Counted from the first letter of the stretch, positions 9,614 through 18,491 are shown. The stretch: DNA of 27,459 nt from Penium margaritaceum (GCA_023375785.1 SZWC01003583.1:164802-192260); one strand, 5' to 3'. Notes: generated from the letters alone by a model not told the origin. Numbers and translations: made by a program.

Positions 9614-10681
9614 TATTGGAAAAGTGGCATACTTTATGCCCATACTCATCATGTCAGATGCAACGGTGGAACGGGGCATAGTTATTGTTTCAAACTGAAG
9701 CAGGCTCTTTGAAGCTTCTAGCTGACCATCAACTTGGCAAGTTTTTTGTGTTATCTTCCTTATGCTCTTCGCATGAATGTATGATTTATTTCTGGAGTTT
9801 CCCGTTGTGAAGAGGCCTGAAAGCCTTTACTTGTTTGCCAGGAGGTTTGGCAGAATGTGCAAGCGAGCACAAAACAACAACTGCAACCAGTGTTTTGTTG
9901 TTTACGTTGGAGTCCCAAATGGACCCACTTGCACATTCATGACCATTAACTGTAGTTTCTTCACCAAAAACAATATCGCAGAATTGCTGACGTAGCCGGA
10001 GATGAGGACATGCCTATTGATGGTCAAGGATCCAGTGAGATCAGTGGATCTCGCTCGATCCTTGGTTCACTAGATTTATGACTTTATATGAAGGATTGGA
10101 GAGTGGAAGATCATCCTGAAGGCCAAGACCTCATCTCCACCGTCGATGGCACAAGAGTGTGAGCGGGAGCTCCTCTCAAGCATCAAGTGGTGGATCGACA
10201 GCAAAACGACGGTTGCCACGGATTTGGACGATCTTGCCCGTGTATCGCGCTGAGGGCGCAAGGCATCCGCCAACCTCGGTTTGCCGATGGTTGGGAGTCA
10301 TTGAGCGACGTCCGGATGACTATGTAACCGAGGAATCAAAAGACACAGGTCGCCGGACTATGTGACACTTGTGTTTTCCTACTGGTACCTAGTTAAGTTA
10401 CAAAAATAGCTATACATTTGTATTTCCTCTTGCTTTGTCTGTACTTCATCATTTCAAACAAGAGTTTTACCATGCAAAATCTCTTGAGACGAATGGTGTG
10501 TTTATGCTCTCGTTTGATTTCATCACAGCACATGTAATTGTACCTAGAGCAGAAGTGATTGTGCATGTATGAAGTGATAAGTGCAAACACAATTGTTTTA
10601 CCGCACGAGATCAAGAGGAACATGATTCAAGAAAAAAATAGAAGGTACTAGAAGATTCTCGAGGTTCTGGAGGTTTCAACA
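9614..10681 (+). repeat. 3' LTR of the plus-strand copia element
   Basis: Begins TATTGGAAAAG (the left LTR has TGTTGG, so the terminal TG is mutated) and ends GGTTTCAACA. It is 1068 bp against 844 bp on the left because it has about 220 extra bases at 9724-9962. That extra stretch includes an AAAACAACAA/TTTTGTTGTT inverted repeat near 9876-9905. The many differences between the LTRs indicate an old insertion. Confidence 0.93.
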
Positions 10682-10686
10682 ATCTT
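10682..10686. repeat. Target-site duplication, right copy (ATCTT)
   Basis: Matches 3039-3043. Removing the element and one copy restores continuous reading of the minus-strand RT. Confidence 0.95.
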
Positions 10687-11126
10687 GTGGTACCATGCAC
10701 GCGACACTTGCTTCATGTCGAAGAGTGCCTTCAAAAGCTGACATACATGATCCTTTTGCCCTTCCACCACATACCCCTCAGCTTGTTCCTTGTACACATC
10801 CTACTCAAGGTCACGATTAAAAATTCACGCTTCATATCCATCTGGTGCACCTCCAATTCCATGGCAGTGGCAAGAGCAAGGATTGCACGGATGGAGGGAA
10901 ACCTTGTGACGGGTGCGAACATCATGTTGTAATCCACACCCTCACCTTCGCAACTGATCTTGCTTTGTACCTAAGCACCTTACCATTGGCATCGCGCTTG
11001 CACGAGAAGATCCACTTACACCCAATCACCAGGCTATCATGTGGAGCTTCCTCGAGAGTCCACGTCTTGTTCTTCATGAGTGCCTTTTACTCCATGTCTG
11101 CTGGGGCATGCCAATCTGCAACATAA
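10682..11126 (-). pseudogene. Copia reverse transcriptase, N-terminal half (old element)
   Basis: On the minus strand this shows KNKTWTLEEAP, GCKWIFSCKRDANGKV, DYNMMFAPVTR and EVHQMDMK, with the catalytic Asp of block A, followed near 10,690-10,725 by the conserved LF-MKQ-SRAWY segment that leads to the insertion point. Several frames are needed, so it is broken. Together with 2496-3043 it is one RT domain split by the nested element. Confidence 0.92.
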
Positions 11127-11640
11127 AAAATGCTCATGGCTTCATTGAATGTCATCGAGTCGTTGGCAATGGTGAGGAAAAGGAGCTTGAGGTTAGAAAA
11201 CGTTTGTGAAGACGACAAAGTGCATAGGTTCAACAACTACTCCAGTGGCCTCTATTTGCTTGCAAGGTGCACGTATCCCCTCAGCGGCTCCAAAGGACCA
11301 TCTACACCATGGTTGGGGCATTTAGACCTCTATGACAACTGTTGCTTCATGCTTAGCTACTCCTCCTTTTCTGCTAAGGTTGCTGGCTGCTGCCGGCTCC
11401 TCCTTTTCAGCTCCGTCTATTACTCTGACACCACTACCTTCCGCTCTCTCCTCTTCAGTTGTAAGTTATACAGCTCTCATCGACTCAAGTGCCGGTGCAA
11501 TTGTGACTGATTCCATAGGGCTTCATGTCCAACACTTCATGTTATCCTTGAATACCATGTCAGAGATGTAGAAAATCTTATGTGCAACAAGGTTGTACAA
11601 GAAGCATCCCATAGTGTCATATACGAGGAAGGTAGCCTTG
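11127..11640 (-). pseudogene. Copia integrase C-terminus and linker remnant (old element)
   Basis: Just left of the small transposon the minus strand reads KDVKATFLVYDTMG, then LVAHKIFYISDMVFKD, which are the conserved blocks that follow the copia integrase core. Below about 11,500 the sequence is a variable Ser/Ala/Pro/Glu-rich linker. Plus-strand open frames at 11,130-11,571 overlap it and are shadows. Confidence 0.82.
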
Positions 11641-11648
11641 ACATCCTT

Positions 11649-11909
11649 CATGTATGACCAATAGACTAACCTTAAATATGTATCTCAACAAGTGTATTGG
11701 GAAGTGAACAAACTAGTGAACATGGACTGTTTTCATGAACTGCTCTTTATCACATAGGGCCTATTATGGTTTTCATTATGCACAAGGAATGTACATATGG
11801 GCTTTGCTGACATGCAGTCATGTGGATGTTTTGTGAAAAGTATTTGCATGTGTTTTTTTTTGTATACTGATCTTCAAGTGTGTGAATTTGGAGTGATTAA
11901 CCACAACTC
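11649..11909 (-). mobile_element. Non-autonomous transposon, about 261 bp (copy 2)
   Basis: On the minus strand it begins GAGTTGTGGTTAATC and ends GGTCATACATG, like copy 1 at 5100-5367, and aligns along the whole length with perhaps three of four bases shared. It is flanked by ACATCCTT on the plus strand (11,641-11,648 and 11,910-11,917). It splits the conserved LDAKDV segment of the old copia integrase C-terminus. Different flanks with the same ends prove independent insertion. Confidence 0.86.
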
Positions 11910-11917
11910 ACATCCTT

Positions 11918-12610
11918 GGCATCCAGCTTGTTTTGGTTAGCGGCAGGCACATGGACGAATGCATCACACCCGAACACCTTTTAGTGTGTGACACTTGGCT
12001 TGCATCCCGTCCACACCTCCTCCAATGTTATCAACGGCACGACACACATTGGGCTCCGGTTTTTCAGGTACACGGAGGTGTTGACTGCCTCCGTCTAGAA
12101 TGTTGGTGGGAGCTTGGAATCCTTAAGCATCCTGTAGAAATGCTCCATGAGTGTGTGGTTGGAATGCTCAGCCACGCCATTCATCAGTGGCGCGAAACAT
12201 GTCAGATTTGCAGGATCTGTCATGGGGTGACGCCACACGCAACACCGCTTGTGGCGTCACCCAATTCTGAGAAAGTCCCAAAAAGTCGCGGAAGTCATTG
12301 GAGAGGTACTCGCCTCCATCATCAGTGTGAAGAACCTTTGAACGACTGCCACTCTCATCCTTTGCAGCAGCCACCCATGCCTTGAATGCGTCAAAACACT
12401 CATCCTTCCTGGCCAAACAGAACACCCACGTATTCTACAACTTGTCATCAATAAACATGAGAAAGTAAAGCTTGTCGGACAAGGATTTTGATGGCATGGG
12501 ACCACACACAAATGGAGAGCGGGCTCACTTCCCTTTGATGTGGATCTTGTAGGACGACGCACCAAGCTGCTTGACCTTCTTCAGCTACACGCCGCGTACC
12601 ATCTACTACA
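11918..12610 (-). pseudogene. Copia integrase remnant (old element)
   Basis: The minus-strand reading gives LYFLMFIDD (first catalytic Asp region), DECFDAFKAWVAAA, KVLHTDDGGEYLSNDFRDFL (second Asp) and, near the insertion, the FVHVPAANQNKLDAKD block. The third catalytic block falls in a disturbed part near 12,170-12,250 and is not clearly readable. Frameshifts and stops are present. The similarity fades near 12,610, so gag and protease of this copy are missing or lie elsewhere. Confidence 0.88.
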
Positions 12611-12619
12611 TGGAGATGA

Positions 12620-12766
12620 TCGCATCATGCATGGATCATACATAACACATGTAGGCAATGGGTCTCCACGTCACACCGGTAGAACTCACCAAGTGAGCGG
12701 GTCTCGACTAGCATAACCTCGACCATAGCACTGTGCCGCACCCCAGTTAACACTCAAAAGAGTGTT
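12620..12766 (-). pseudogene. Short coding remnant similar to the frame at 16,901-17,593
   Basis: The minus strand reads LVETRSLGEFYRCDVETHCL. The frame at 16,901-17,593 reads LVETHPPGSLYWCDEETCNL. The shared pattern is LVET-x3-G-x2-Y-x-C-D-x-E-T-x2-L, and the DNA is also alignable, so the two are related. A stop follows CMIHA. At 12,749-12,766 lies a perfect AACACTC/GAGTGTT hairpin with an AAAA loop. The family is unknown to me. Confidence 0.45.
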
Positions 12767-12894
12767 AGGCCAAAGCTCACACACCAACACCCCCCTGGGC
12801 TGCAGAGTTTGACAACACGAGCAAAGCTGATGGCTGGTCCTAACACAATCCCTGAGGAGGGAGCACAGCTCTCCCATGGCCACATACCCCTACA
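12767..12894. other. Non-coding junction with TATA-like motif
   Basis: No gene seen. TATAAAAG at 12,896-12,903 on the plus strand resembles a TATA box, but no plus-strand gene follows. On the minus strand CCAGGGGGG followed by TGTTGG near 12,789 resembles a polypurine tract plus LTR start, without a partner LTR. Confidence 0.2.
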
Positions 12895-13596
12895 CTATAA
12901 AAGCAAGGGTGGCGACGATGTTGGTGAGATGTACTCCCACAAAGCCTCACCCGGAGCGCCGTCGTCACTGGTGTCGTCGTCGCTATCGTCCCTGCTGTCG
13001 TCAACTACTGATGTGACAAGTGTAGCGCCGAGGGCCTCCTCGAAGACAATCACCTGCTTTATGGCCTCCAACTGTTGAGCTACATATCGCCTCACGGTCT
13101 CCTCAACATCGAGGCGCGTGTGGAGCTCGACGAGCTCTAACGCGACAGCCGACAGGAAGGCTACATCTGCAGCATGTAGGCGGTTAGTTGTGGAACGAAC
13201 CTGATAGTGGACCTCAATTGTGTCCATTTCGGCACGAGCTAAAGTCTCCTACAGCCTCATGGTCTCACTCCGTAGGAAGAAGTGGAGCTGCGCCTGCTTG
13301 TCGCACAAGTCAACGTCCTCTACATCAGTCGTCGACTCAAGTGCCACCGGGCCACGAAGTGCTGGTAGGGTGGGAGCACAAGACAATGAGTCGCCATGGA
13401 AGTCATCTTGGGATGTAGGCACGGCTGCTGTGAAAACATCTGCTGCTCGTGACACACTTGTTGCTCGGCCGTTAGCTGTTGGGCGAACGTCGACATGTGT
13501 AGGTACAGCTGCATCCGCGACGATGTCGTGGTCATCAAAGGTGCGGTCAGTGCCGTGGTGCTCCTCGTGACCCTTGGTGCACAACCCATCATCCAC
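12895..13596 (-). pseudogene. Unknown acidic, helical protein remnant (distal part)
   Basis: One minus-strand frame runs from 13,596 to 12,895 with a single stop at about 13,246-13,248, about 233 codons in all. The proximal part is Val/Ala/Thr/Asp-rich. The distal part looks helical (LHAADVAFLSAVALELVELH, then VEETVRRYVAQQLEAIKQVI) and ends in an Asp/Ser-rich acidic tail. No known domain was recognised. It is probably the continuation of 13,728-15,323 after a frameshift. A retroelement gag-like protein or a host gene remnant are both possible. Confidence 0.35.
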
Positions 13597-13727
13597 CTAC
13601 TGCTAGAGGTCCACCTATCCCAAACGTGCATCCTACAGAGACCACTCAACTACCTCGAGATGCCTGTATACATCCTCCACACACTCCTTGATAGCCCGTC
13701 GTGTTGGAACATCTGCTCGAGCCACCA

Positions 13728-15323
13728 CTACCTCGTGCTCGACGACCACGAGCGTAGGCGCTCGGGTATAGGAACTATAGCTCGGATGAGAGTAGTTGTG
13801 TCCTCGGCTGGAACCGCAGTGGTGTTAGTGACACCGGTCATGGCAGCAAGGTGTCGGAGGTCTACAACTTGCTCTGCATCCTCCATGTTACACACGCGGG
13901 CGTTTGCTCTCACCGAGGGGCCATCTCGTGCTCGTGCCGTGGCTACTACAAGAACGGTAGTGCACTGGGCCTCTACGTCTGCCTCCGACCCTGCATCTGA
14001 CCACTCCACAACGGACGACTGATCCTCACAGAGGAACTCTGCCTCATTCTGATGGTCCATCACCTGCTCTTATTGTCCAGCACTCTGTGTCTAAACCACG
14101 TGGGCGTCTGCAGGGGGCCGAGTATCAGCATCTGTATCACCTGCTCCTACTGCTAGTCCTAGCACCATGGCAGTTGTCTCCACACCAGCTAACGCGCGAG
14201 TGCACACACTGTCAGGCACAGCTCCTACATCGGTCTTTGTCATGTCATCCGCCAAGGTATGAACGAACACCATCTCAATCCCCGACTCTGACTCAGCCTT
14301 GGACCAATCCTCCTCCAACTAAGAGTCTCCATCACAACAAACGTCTCCCCTCGTCGAACTCAATGCTAGTTGAGTCTGCTATGTAGCGTCATCTGCCTCG
14401 ACCATCCTACACTGTAGAGCAGTCGCCTCGCCAATGTCGAGCTCTGCCACGGTCGTCAGCAGACAAACCATATCCCCCACGACTGACACCTCGGCGAGAC
14501 TTGTGGGGACTTGGCAGACCAATCTGTGGACTGGAGACGAGGGGGGATCGTCACGTGAGACTCCTCACACAATCGCGTCTGATGGTGCTACATGTGCACG
14601 ACGTGTAAGATGAGCAACTTGCCACCGTGCAGGACGAGTGCAAGAACGAACGGTACGGTGAGGAGCTGAGGGTCCAACTATCGGTATGATGCCGACAAAC
14701 TCCAAGATAGAGCGGAGGGAGACGGATGTAGACGGAAGATCCGGTATGCTAGCACCGTCGGAGGAATGGATACAGGATCATGAGTAAGATGAGGATGAAG
14801 TGGGAGGTGACACCTGCGGCGGGGTGGCAGCTCGCTCGGAAGTCACGTGGTCAATGAGCTGTTGGACCATACTCTTGAGGTTTCGGACCTCCATGTGTAG
14901 GGCGGCCATATCACCATGCAGAAACGATGTGGTATCACTTGGTGACGTATCCACTGAAGGAGGAGGTAGAGAGGATCGTACCCAAGGGGGATGCTTCCCA
15001 GGAGGGCGCTATCAGCACTGTCGCCAGCCATACTGCCTATCTAATCATAATAGCATAAAAACCCTTAGGACAAGTGGGACTCGTGCCATGGCTGCATTGA
15101 CCACTGTGCCTGTCGCGACTACGATGGGTGAGGCTCAGGCGCAGACCATGGCGATGGCAACGCCCACGACCATACTATGCAACTCATGTTGGGAGTTGAG
15201 TGTACGTGATAATCCCTCACATTCAACCTCAGTGGTGTGAAGCACCACGTGGAGGGATACAAATGCAATAACGTCTCTCACATGGACTGCGATGTCGTTA
15301 GTCACCGTGGCAACCTCAGCCAT
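13728..15323 (-). pseudogene. Unknown coding remnant, one frame over about 530 codons with scattered stops
   Basis: The frame that opens at 15,323 (MAEVATVTNDIAVHVRDVIA) stays protein-like down to 13,728: a helical region with HMEVRNLKSMVQQLIDHVTS near 14,850-14,910, Ser/Pro/Thr-rich parts, and acidic stretches such as VVEWSDAGSEADVEAQ. Stops occur near 15,135, 14,777, 14,560, 14,390 and 14,091. Consistent composition across one frame argues for a real ancestral gene. No domain was recognised. The position between a possible primer-binding site (16,590) and possible polypurine tract (12,795) suggests the inside of a minus-strand retroelement, but this is inference. Confidence 0.38.
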
Positions 15324-15329
15324 AGTGTG

Positions 15330-15540
15330 TTGCTATAATGTTGCGCTCGCTTGCGATGGTGCAACTATCGCAACGTGTGACCTCAAGTCACCTTCGGCAC
15401 CGCTGATGCTGCACTGGGGGCCGTCGTCAACCTACGGGTGTGGCCTAAAGCCAAATTCACTACTGTTGCAACTCTCGCGGCGGCTGCTGCTACAACGGTT
15501 CCAGTCGTCAGCCGACGGTAGTGGCCTTAAGCCACACTAG
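15330..15540. repeat. Degenerate repeat with near-palindromic GTGGCCTTAAGCCAC
   Basis: A block ending GTGGCCTAAAGCCAAA (about 15,420-15,455) and one ending GTGGCCTTAAGCCACA (about 15,505-15,537) are similar, including the preceding GTCGTCA-CC-ACGG. They are two diverged copies about 80 bp apart. Confidence 0.45.
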
Positions 15541-15598
15541 AAAGAAAAATATTCTAATAAAAAACAAACAAAAACAAAACTCACCCTTTTTGTTTAGT

Positions 15599-15973
15599 TC
15601 ATCGACGCTTGGTGCGAGTGGAGTACCCCTTCCCAGGCCTTACTCGAATGCCCCACTCGAGGACTCCCCTTTCATCCTTCCTTTTTTTTGTGATGGTGCC
15701 ACTTCCTCGGGTGCCTCCTTTGGGATTTTCTCGGGTGCCCCAATGGAGGACCCCTCCCCCCTTGTCCTCTCCCCTCTTTTTTTTCTTTGGCTGCCTAGCT
15801 CGACCCTTGCCACGAGCTCTTTTCAAGAATCTGCAAGGCAGCTTCCTGCATGCTCCAATGGGGGCAGCGGCACGTGCTGCTGCCGCCTTGGCTGCCACTC
15901 TTGCACGTGTTACTGTTGTTGCTATTATGTGCGTGTGTAGCTGCGACTGCACGCTGTAGCTGCTCGCCGCCAC
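15599..15973 (-). pseudogene. Basic Gly/Arg/Lys-rich open frame, unknown
   Basis: An open frame of 124 codons on the minus strand. The N-terminal third is Ala-rich. The rest is basic and contains two related units, GVLHWGTRENPKGG and GVLEWGIRVRPGKG, separated by a KKRK-containing spacer. This reflects an underlying DNA repeat (the plus strand has repeated GGGTGCC-type blocks), so coding is uncertain. It lies upstream of the unknown minus-strand remnant. Confidence 0.2.
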
Positions 15974-16580
15974 CGCCGCCGCTGTTGTTGGTGCTGACGG
16001 GCGGTGCTACGGTTACTACAACTGCTACGGCTGCTGCAAGGCGGTGCTGCGCACTGCTGTTGCACACAGCTGTTGCACAATACTGCTAGGCTATTGCAAA
16101 GTGGCTGCTGGTACGCTGATACTGCGTTGCCCTGCTGTTGCACATGTCTTGGTGAGCATCCGCGCGGCTGTTTCTACTACGAGGTTGTTATGCAGAAGCT
16201 GCTGGCACGCTATTGCTACGGTGCCTTGCTGCTGCGCTACCTTGCTAATGCTACATAACTGCTTGAGAGCAGCCGCGTGGCTGCTCTCTGCTGCTACGCG
16301 ATGGCTGATGTACGCGAATGCGGTTGCTGCTGCCATAGTGGCCGTAGAAGCTGCTGCTGCTGTGGCTACTACCGATACTAGTTGTTACTGTTGCACATGG
16401 CTGAAACGGATGCTTCCATTTCCGATGTGGCGTGCTACTGCCACTGTTGCCTCTGTTGGAACATACATGTGATGGGTCCTCCTAGAACTTGCAACTGCTT
16501 CTATCAGTGGCACCTATTGCTGGCACTCTCTGTTGTTGTTGCTGCTGTTGTGTCTTTGCTACGCACCAGTGCGAGCTGTG
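15830..16580 (-). pseudogene. Trinucleotide-rich region reading Gln/Ala-rich on the minus strand
   Basis: The plus strand is dominated by CTG, GCT, GTT and related triplets. On the minus strand a frame from about 16,500 to 16,091 reads VPLIEAVASS, VPTEATVAVARHIGNGSIRF, a stop, then a long Ala/Gln-rich helix-like segment (AAALKQLCSISKVAQQQGTV and following). A CAG/CAA run near 16,540 would encode about seven Gln. The composition suits a decayed low-complexity coding region. No domain was recognised. Confidence 0.3.
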
Positions 16581-16585
16581 GCTCT

Positions 16586-16602
16586 CCTACTCTAATACAA
16601 TG
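16586..16602 (-). promoter_or_regulatory. Possible degenerate primer-binding site of a minus-strand LTR element
   Basis: The minus strand reads CA then TTGTATTAGAGTAGG, close to the canonical TTGGTATCAGAGC after an LTR-ending CA, with one deletion and two C-to-T changes. If real, the LTR lies to the right and the unknown coding remnant at 12,895-16,580 is the internal region. A TTTATAAA lies at 16,744-16,751 and a perfect palindrome CTAGGAAGCTTCCTAG at 16,611-16,626. I could not find a matching LTR at the other end. Confidence 0.35.
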
Positions 16603-16900
16603 AGAAGATTCTAGGAAGCTTCCTAGCACGCTTGCCACTGACTAGGCGTTTGCTCTCAGTCAGCTCACAACATCAACACAGGTCGGACGCGTGACGACAA
16701 GGGTTCGGCTAGATGACACGAAAGTATGTCAAATGTGCGTCCATTTATAAACACGTGCAAAGAGAAATGGCACCTAAGCAAAAATCAGCATGAATAGTTG
16801 CTGGGCGCCTAGAGTCGCTAGGGGCGACAGTATTTTCGTACGTGCTCCAACTGGCATAAAACCATAGTTTTGGCCGTAACTCACTGCTCAGGTGTCTGAA
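16603..16900. other. Non-coding; possible LTR or promoter segment
   Basis: No open frame of note. Contains the 16-bp palindrome at 16,611-16,626 and a TATA-like TTTATAAA at 16,744-16,751. See the primer-binding-site entry for a possible meaning. Confidence 0.3.
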
Positions 16901-17593
16901 TCACCCGTTGTCTGCACATGAACGTGCAAAATGATGAGCTGTACGCATAAATGAATAGCAAGCAAAAAAAGGAAATTGGCCAAAATGGCTTGTCCATCGA
17001 GAAAAATTTCGAGCACTCTGAACTCCACTAAGAGTACCCATTAATGTACGAGTGCAATAGTGAAGTGTAAACGTGTACTTTCCACAACAAGAAGCACACA
17101 CAAGGTTGCAGGTCTCCTCATCGCACCAGTACAGGCTACCGGGTGGGTGAGTCTCGACCAGTGAGAAAACTCCAACAACGGCAAACCAACCAGTCAGGCT
17201 GTAGAGACGCATCATCTGTGTCACACGTGTGAAGCGTAGTTGTTGGATAAGTCCGTGGATGATCCGGAGTCTCGTCAGGTCATCACGATCTCGAATGCGG
17301 CCGCCGCTCACCATCAGCTCCGTGTGCACACGTAGCTGCCACTGCCGTGGCTCGTGATGGGTGGAAGTCATATACACCATGAGCGGAATGATTTTTTGCT
17401 TTGATCTCCCCTCGGTGCGTGAGTGGAAGCGTAGGGTGGCATGAGTGAGGTTTTCTTGGAGCAGCCCTGGGATAACTGATAACATGATTAGGGTTGGGTT
17501 TGATCTTTGGTCATCCGAAAGTTCTTGCCAAATATTATGGAGGATGGTAGTGCAGAGGATGTTCCAAAGGAGGCGATTAGGAGTGGTGGTCAT
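16901..17593 (-). CDS. Unknown open frame of 230 codons downstream of a LINE zinc knuckle
   Basis: A clean minus-strand frame with no stop, starting at an ATG that overlaps the stop of the preceding frame (ATGA). The first part (NRLLWNILCTTILHNIWQEL) looks like the usual sequence after a LINE zinc knuckle. The middle is basic. The C-terminal part has a Cys-rich patch, LYWCDEETCNLVCASCCGKY followed by a further HYC, that could bind zinc, and an aromatic end (FGQFPFFACYSFMRTAHHF). A related short remnant lies at 12,620-12,766. It may be the C-terminus of a LINE ORF shifted by one frame, or two elements joined. Host gene status is unlikely. Confidence 0.45.
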   Translation of the reverse strand: MTTTPNRLLWNILCTTILHNIWQELSDDQRSNPTLIMLSVIPGLLQENLTHATLRFHSRTEGRSKQKIIPLMVYMTSTHHEPRQWQLRVHTELMVSGGRIRDRDDLTRLRIIHGLIQQLRFTRVTQMMRLYSLTGWFAVVGVFSLVETHPPGSLYWCDEETCNLVCASCCGKYTFTLHYCTRTLMGTLSGVQSARNFSRWTSHFGQFPFFACYSFMRTAHHFARSCADNG

Positions 17594-18012
17594 TGGGCCA
17601 AAGAGGAGGTCTGGTGTGGTCTTTCCAGGCGCATAGTGATTGGTGCGAAATTCTTACAGGATAGGAAGCAGCGTTCAATCGTTTGAGGCAGTCCACATCT
17701 CGGACATAATGGCAAGGATGGAGGACGAAGGAACCGATAACGATGCTTGACTTGTATGGAGCGGTGTAGAATGCGTAACATCACATTCCGTGGTCTGATT
17801 TTAAGAGGTGTTTTGGCTATACTTTTGTGAATGTGTTTCCAATGAAAGGTGAGGGAAGGATAACTTGGAGTCCATTTTGGTTTGTGGGTGGGGTGCCTTT
17901 GATGGAGGTTGGCAAGGTGATTGTACATCTGGCTTAAGGATTTGAATTTTGGGCGATGTGGACGTAAACCGGTGTGCTCGAGTATCCGAGGAGTGGTGCA
18001 GAGGGGGCCCAC
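17590..18012 (-). pseudogene. LINE reverse-transcriptase C-terminus with zinc-binding domain
   Basis: A 140-codon minus-strand frame with FHWKHIHKSIAKTPLKIRPRN, ILHRSIQVKHRY and LCPRCGLPQTIERCFLSC. This is the pattern of the zinc-binding domain found at the end of many LINE polyproteins (WK-IH, then CPRCG-PETIEH-F--C). The usual His is replaced by Arg here (TIERCFLSC). The RT core is not present upstream, so the copy is 5'-truncated at about 18,060. It helps RNA binding in intact elements. Confidence 0.6.
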
Positions 18013-18053
18013 GGGTGTTTGGAGAGTTTCTATTTATGGGGTCAGACTTTAAG

Positions 18054-18087
18054 GGGGTCACCCCACATTGCATTGTTGGGTGACCCC
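18054..18087. repeat. Perfect 10-bp stem hairpin GGGGTCACCC/GGGTGACCCC
   Basis: Arms at 18,054-18,063 and 18,078-18,087 with a 14-base loop. It lies at the edge of the minus-strand LINE remnant and could be a terminus or a chance palindrome. Confidence 0.7.
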
Positions 18088-18268
18088 ATTGTTGTGTCTT
18101 CTTAGTTTGTATATGATGGTAAGTGGTTTGCTCAGATTATTTTGCTCCCTCATCACTGTGTTGTGTTGGACCCGCGGTAAAGTTCGAACTTCAGTTGCAC
18201 GACCCTTACACCTAAGGTCATGACAAACTGGCAAGAACGATCGCGGACAGCTCGTTGGAGTTGGTGGC
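18088..18268. other. No gene seen
   Basis: Unique-looking sequence between the LINE remnant and the fold-back MITE. CGGACAG at 18,244-18,250 has an inverted partner near 18,522, so an older, larger fold-back may once have extended outwards. Confidence 0.3.
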
Positions 18269-18271
18269 TAA

Positions 18272-18491
18272 GGGTAAGTTTGGGATGACACGATTTGACT
18301 CCACTGTCCTCGAATGCACGCGACCTTGAGTTCGGTTGCGTGTCTGGAAACAACACGACCGTGCTCGGTCATCCGCTGGACAACGTCCGGACGATCGAGC
18401 GCGGTTGTGTTGTTTCCAGACACTGTAAAGAACTCAAGGCCGTGTACTTTCGAGGACAGTGGAGGCAAATCGTGTCATCCCAAACTCACCC
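18272..18491. mobile_element. Fold-back MITE with TAA duplications (PIF/Harbinger-like)
   Basis: The left arm GGGTAAGTTTGGGATGACAC and the inverted right arm GGGTGAGTTTGGGATGACAC continue for about 105 bp each and meet at a centre near 18,382 (GGAC-AAC-GTCC). Nearly nine of ten bases pair by eye. TAA stands directly outside each end (18,269-18,271 and 18,492-18,494), exactly where the inverted symmetry stops. A TWA duplication with G-rich ends is the pattern of PIF/Harbinger MITEs. Both strands give similar short open frames, a consequence of the palindrome and not genes. Confidence 0.8.

Larger units (their letters stand above)
3044..10681 (+). mobile_element. Complete but degenerate copia LTR retrotransposon, plus strand
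   Basis: The element is 7638 bp including 544 unknown bases. In order it has a left LTR, a primer-binding site, gag with a CCHC zinc knuckle, protease, GAG-pre-integrase, integrase, reverse transcriptase, RNase H, a polypurine tract and a right LTR. Perfect ATCTT duplications flank it. The protease-integrase-RT-RNase H order defines copia. The coding part has many stops and at least two frameshifts, the integrase has lost its catalytic Glu, and the LTRs differ strongly from each other. It is therefore an old, inactive copy. It lies inside an older copia element in opposite orientation. Confidence 0.95.
1756..12610 (-). mobile_element. Old copia (Ty1-type) LTR retrotransposon, minus strand, split by a nested insertion
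   Basis: Read on the minus strand from about 12,610 to 1756, the order is integrase, linker, reverse transcriptase and RNase H, which is the copia order. The RT is interrupted between 3043 and 10,682 by the plus-strand copia element, and the sequence resumes exactly across the duplicated ATCTT. A smaller insertion at 11,649-11,909 interrupts the region after the integrase, and a 235-bp tandem duplication (2495-2964) disrupts the RT. Gag and protease were not found to the right of 12,610, and neither LTR could be delimited, so the copy is truncated or its ends are too decayed. It must be older than the element nested in it. Confidence 0.85.

Noticed and set aside
12789..12798. Polypurine tract plus TGTTGG as a 3' LTR start on the minus strand
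   Set aside because: No matching LTR was found near 16,600 or elsewhere, and the supposed LTR would contain the coding-like LVET motif. Kept only as a possibility.
12896..12903. TATAAAAG as a plus-strand promoter
   Set aside because: No supported plus-strand gene follows; the plus-strand open frames at 12,809-14,386 look like shadows of the minus-strand remnant.
15537..15584. Possible 48-bp minus-strand intron (GTGAGTTTT to TTTCTTTCTAG)
   Set aside because: The splice-like ends are attractive, but the frames on each side contain stops and no protein family is known to confirm joining.
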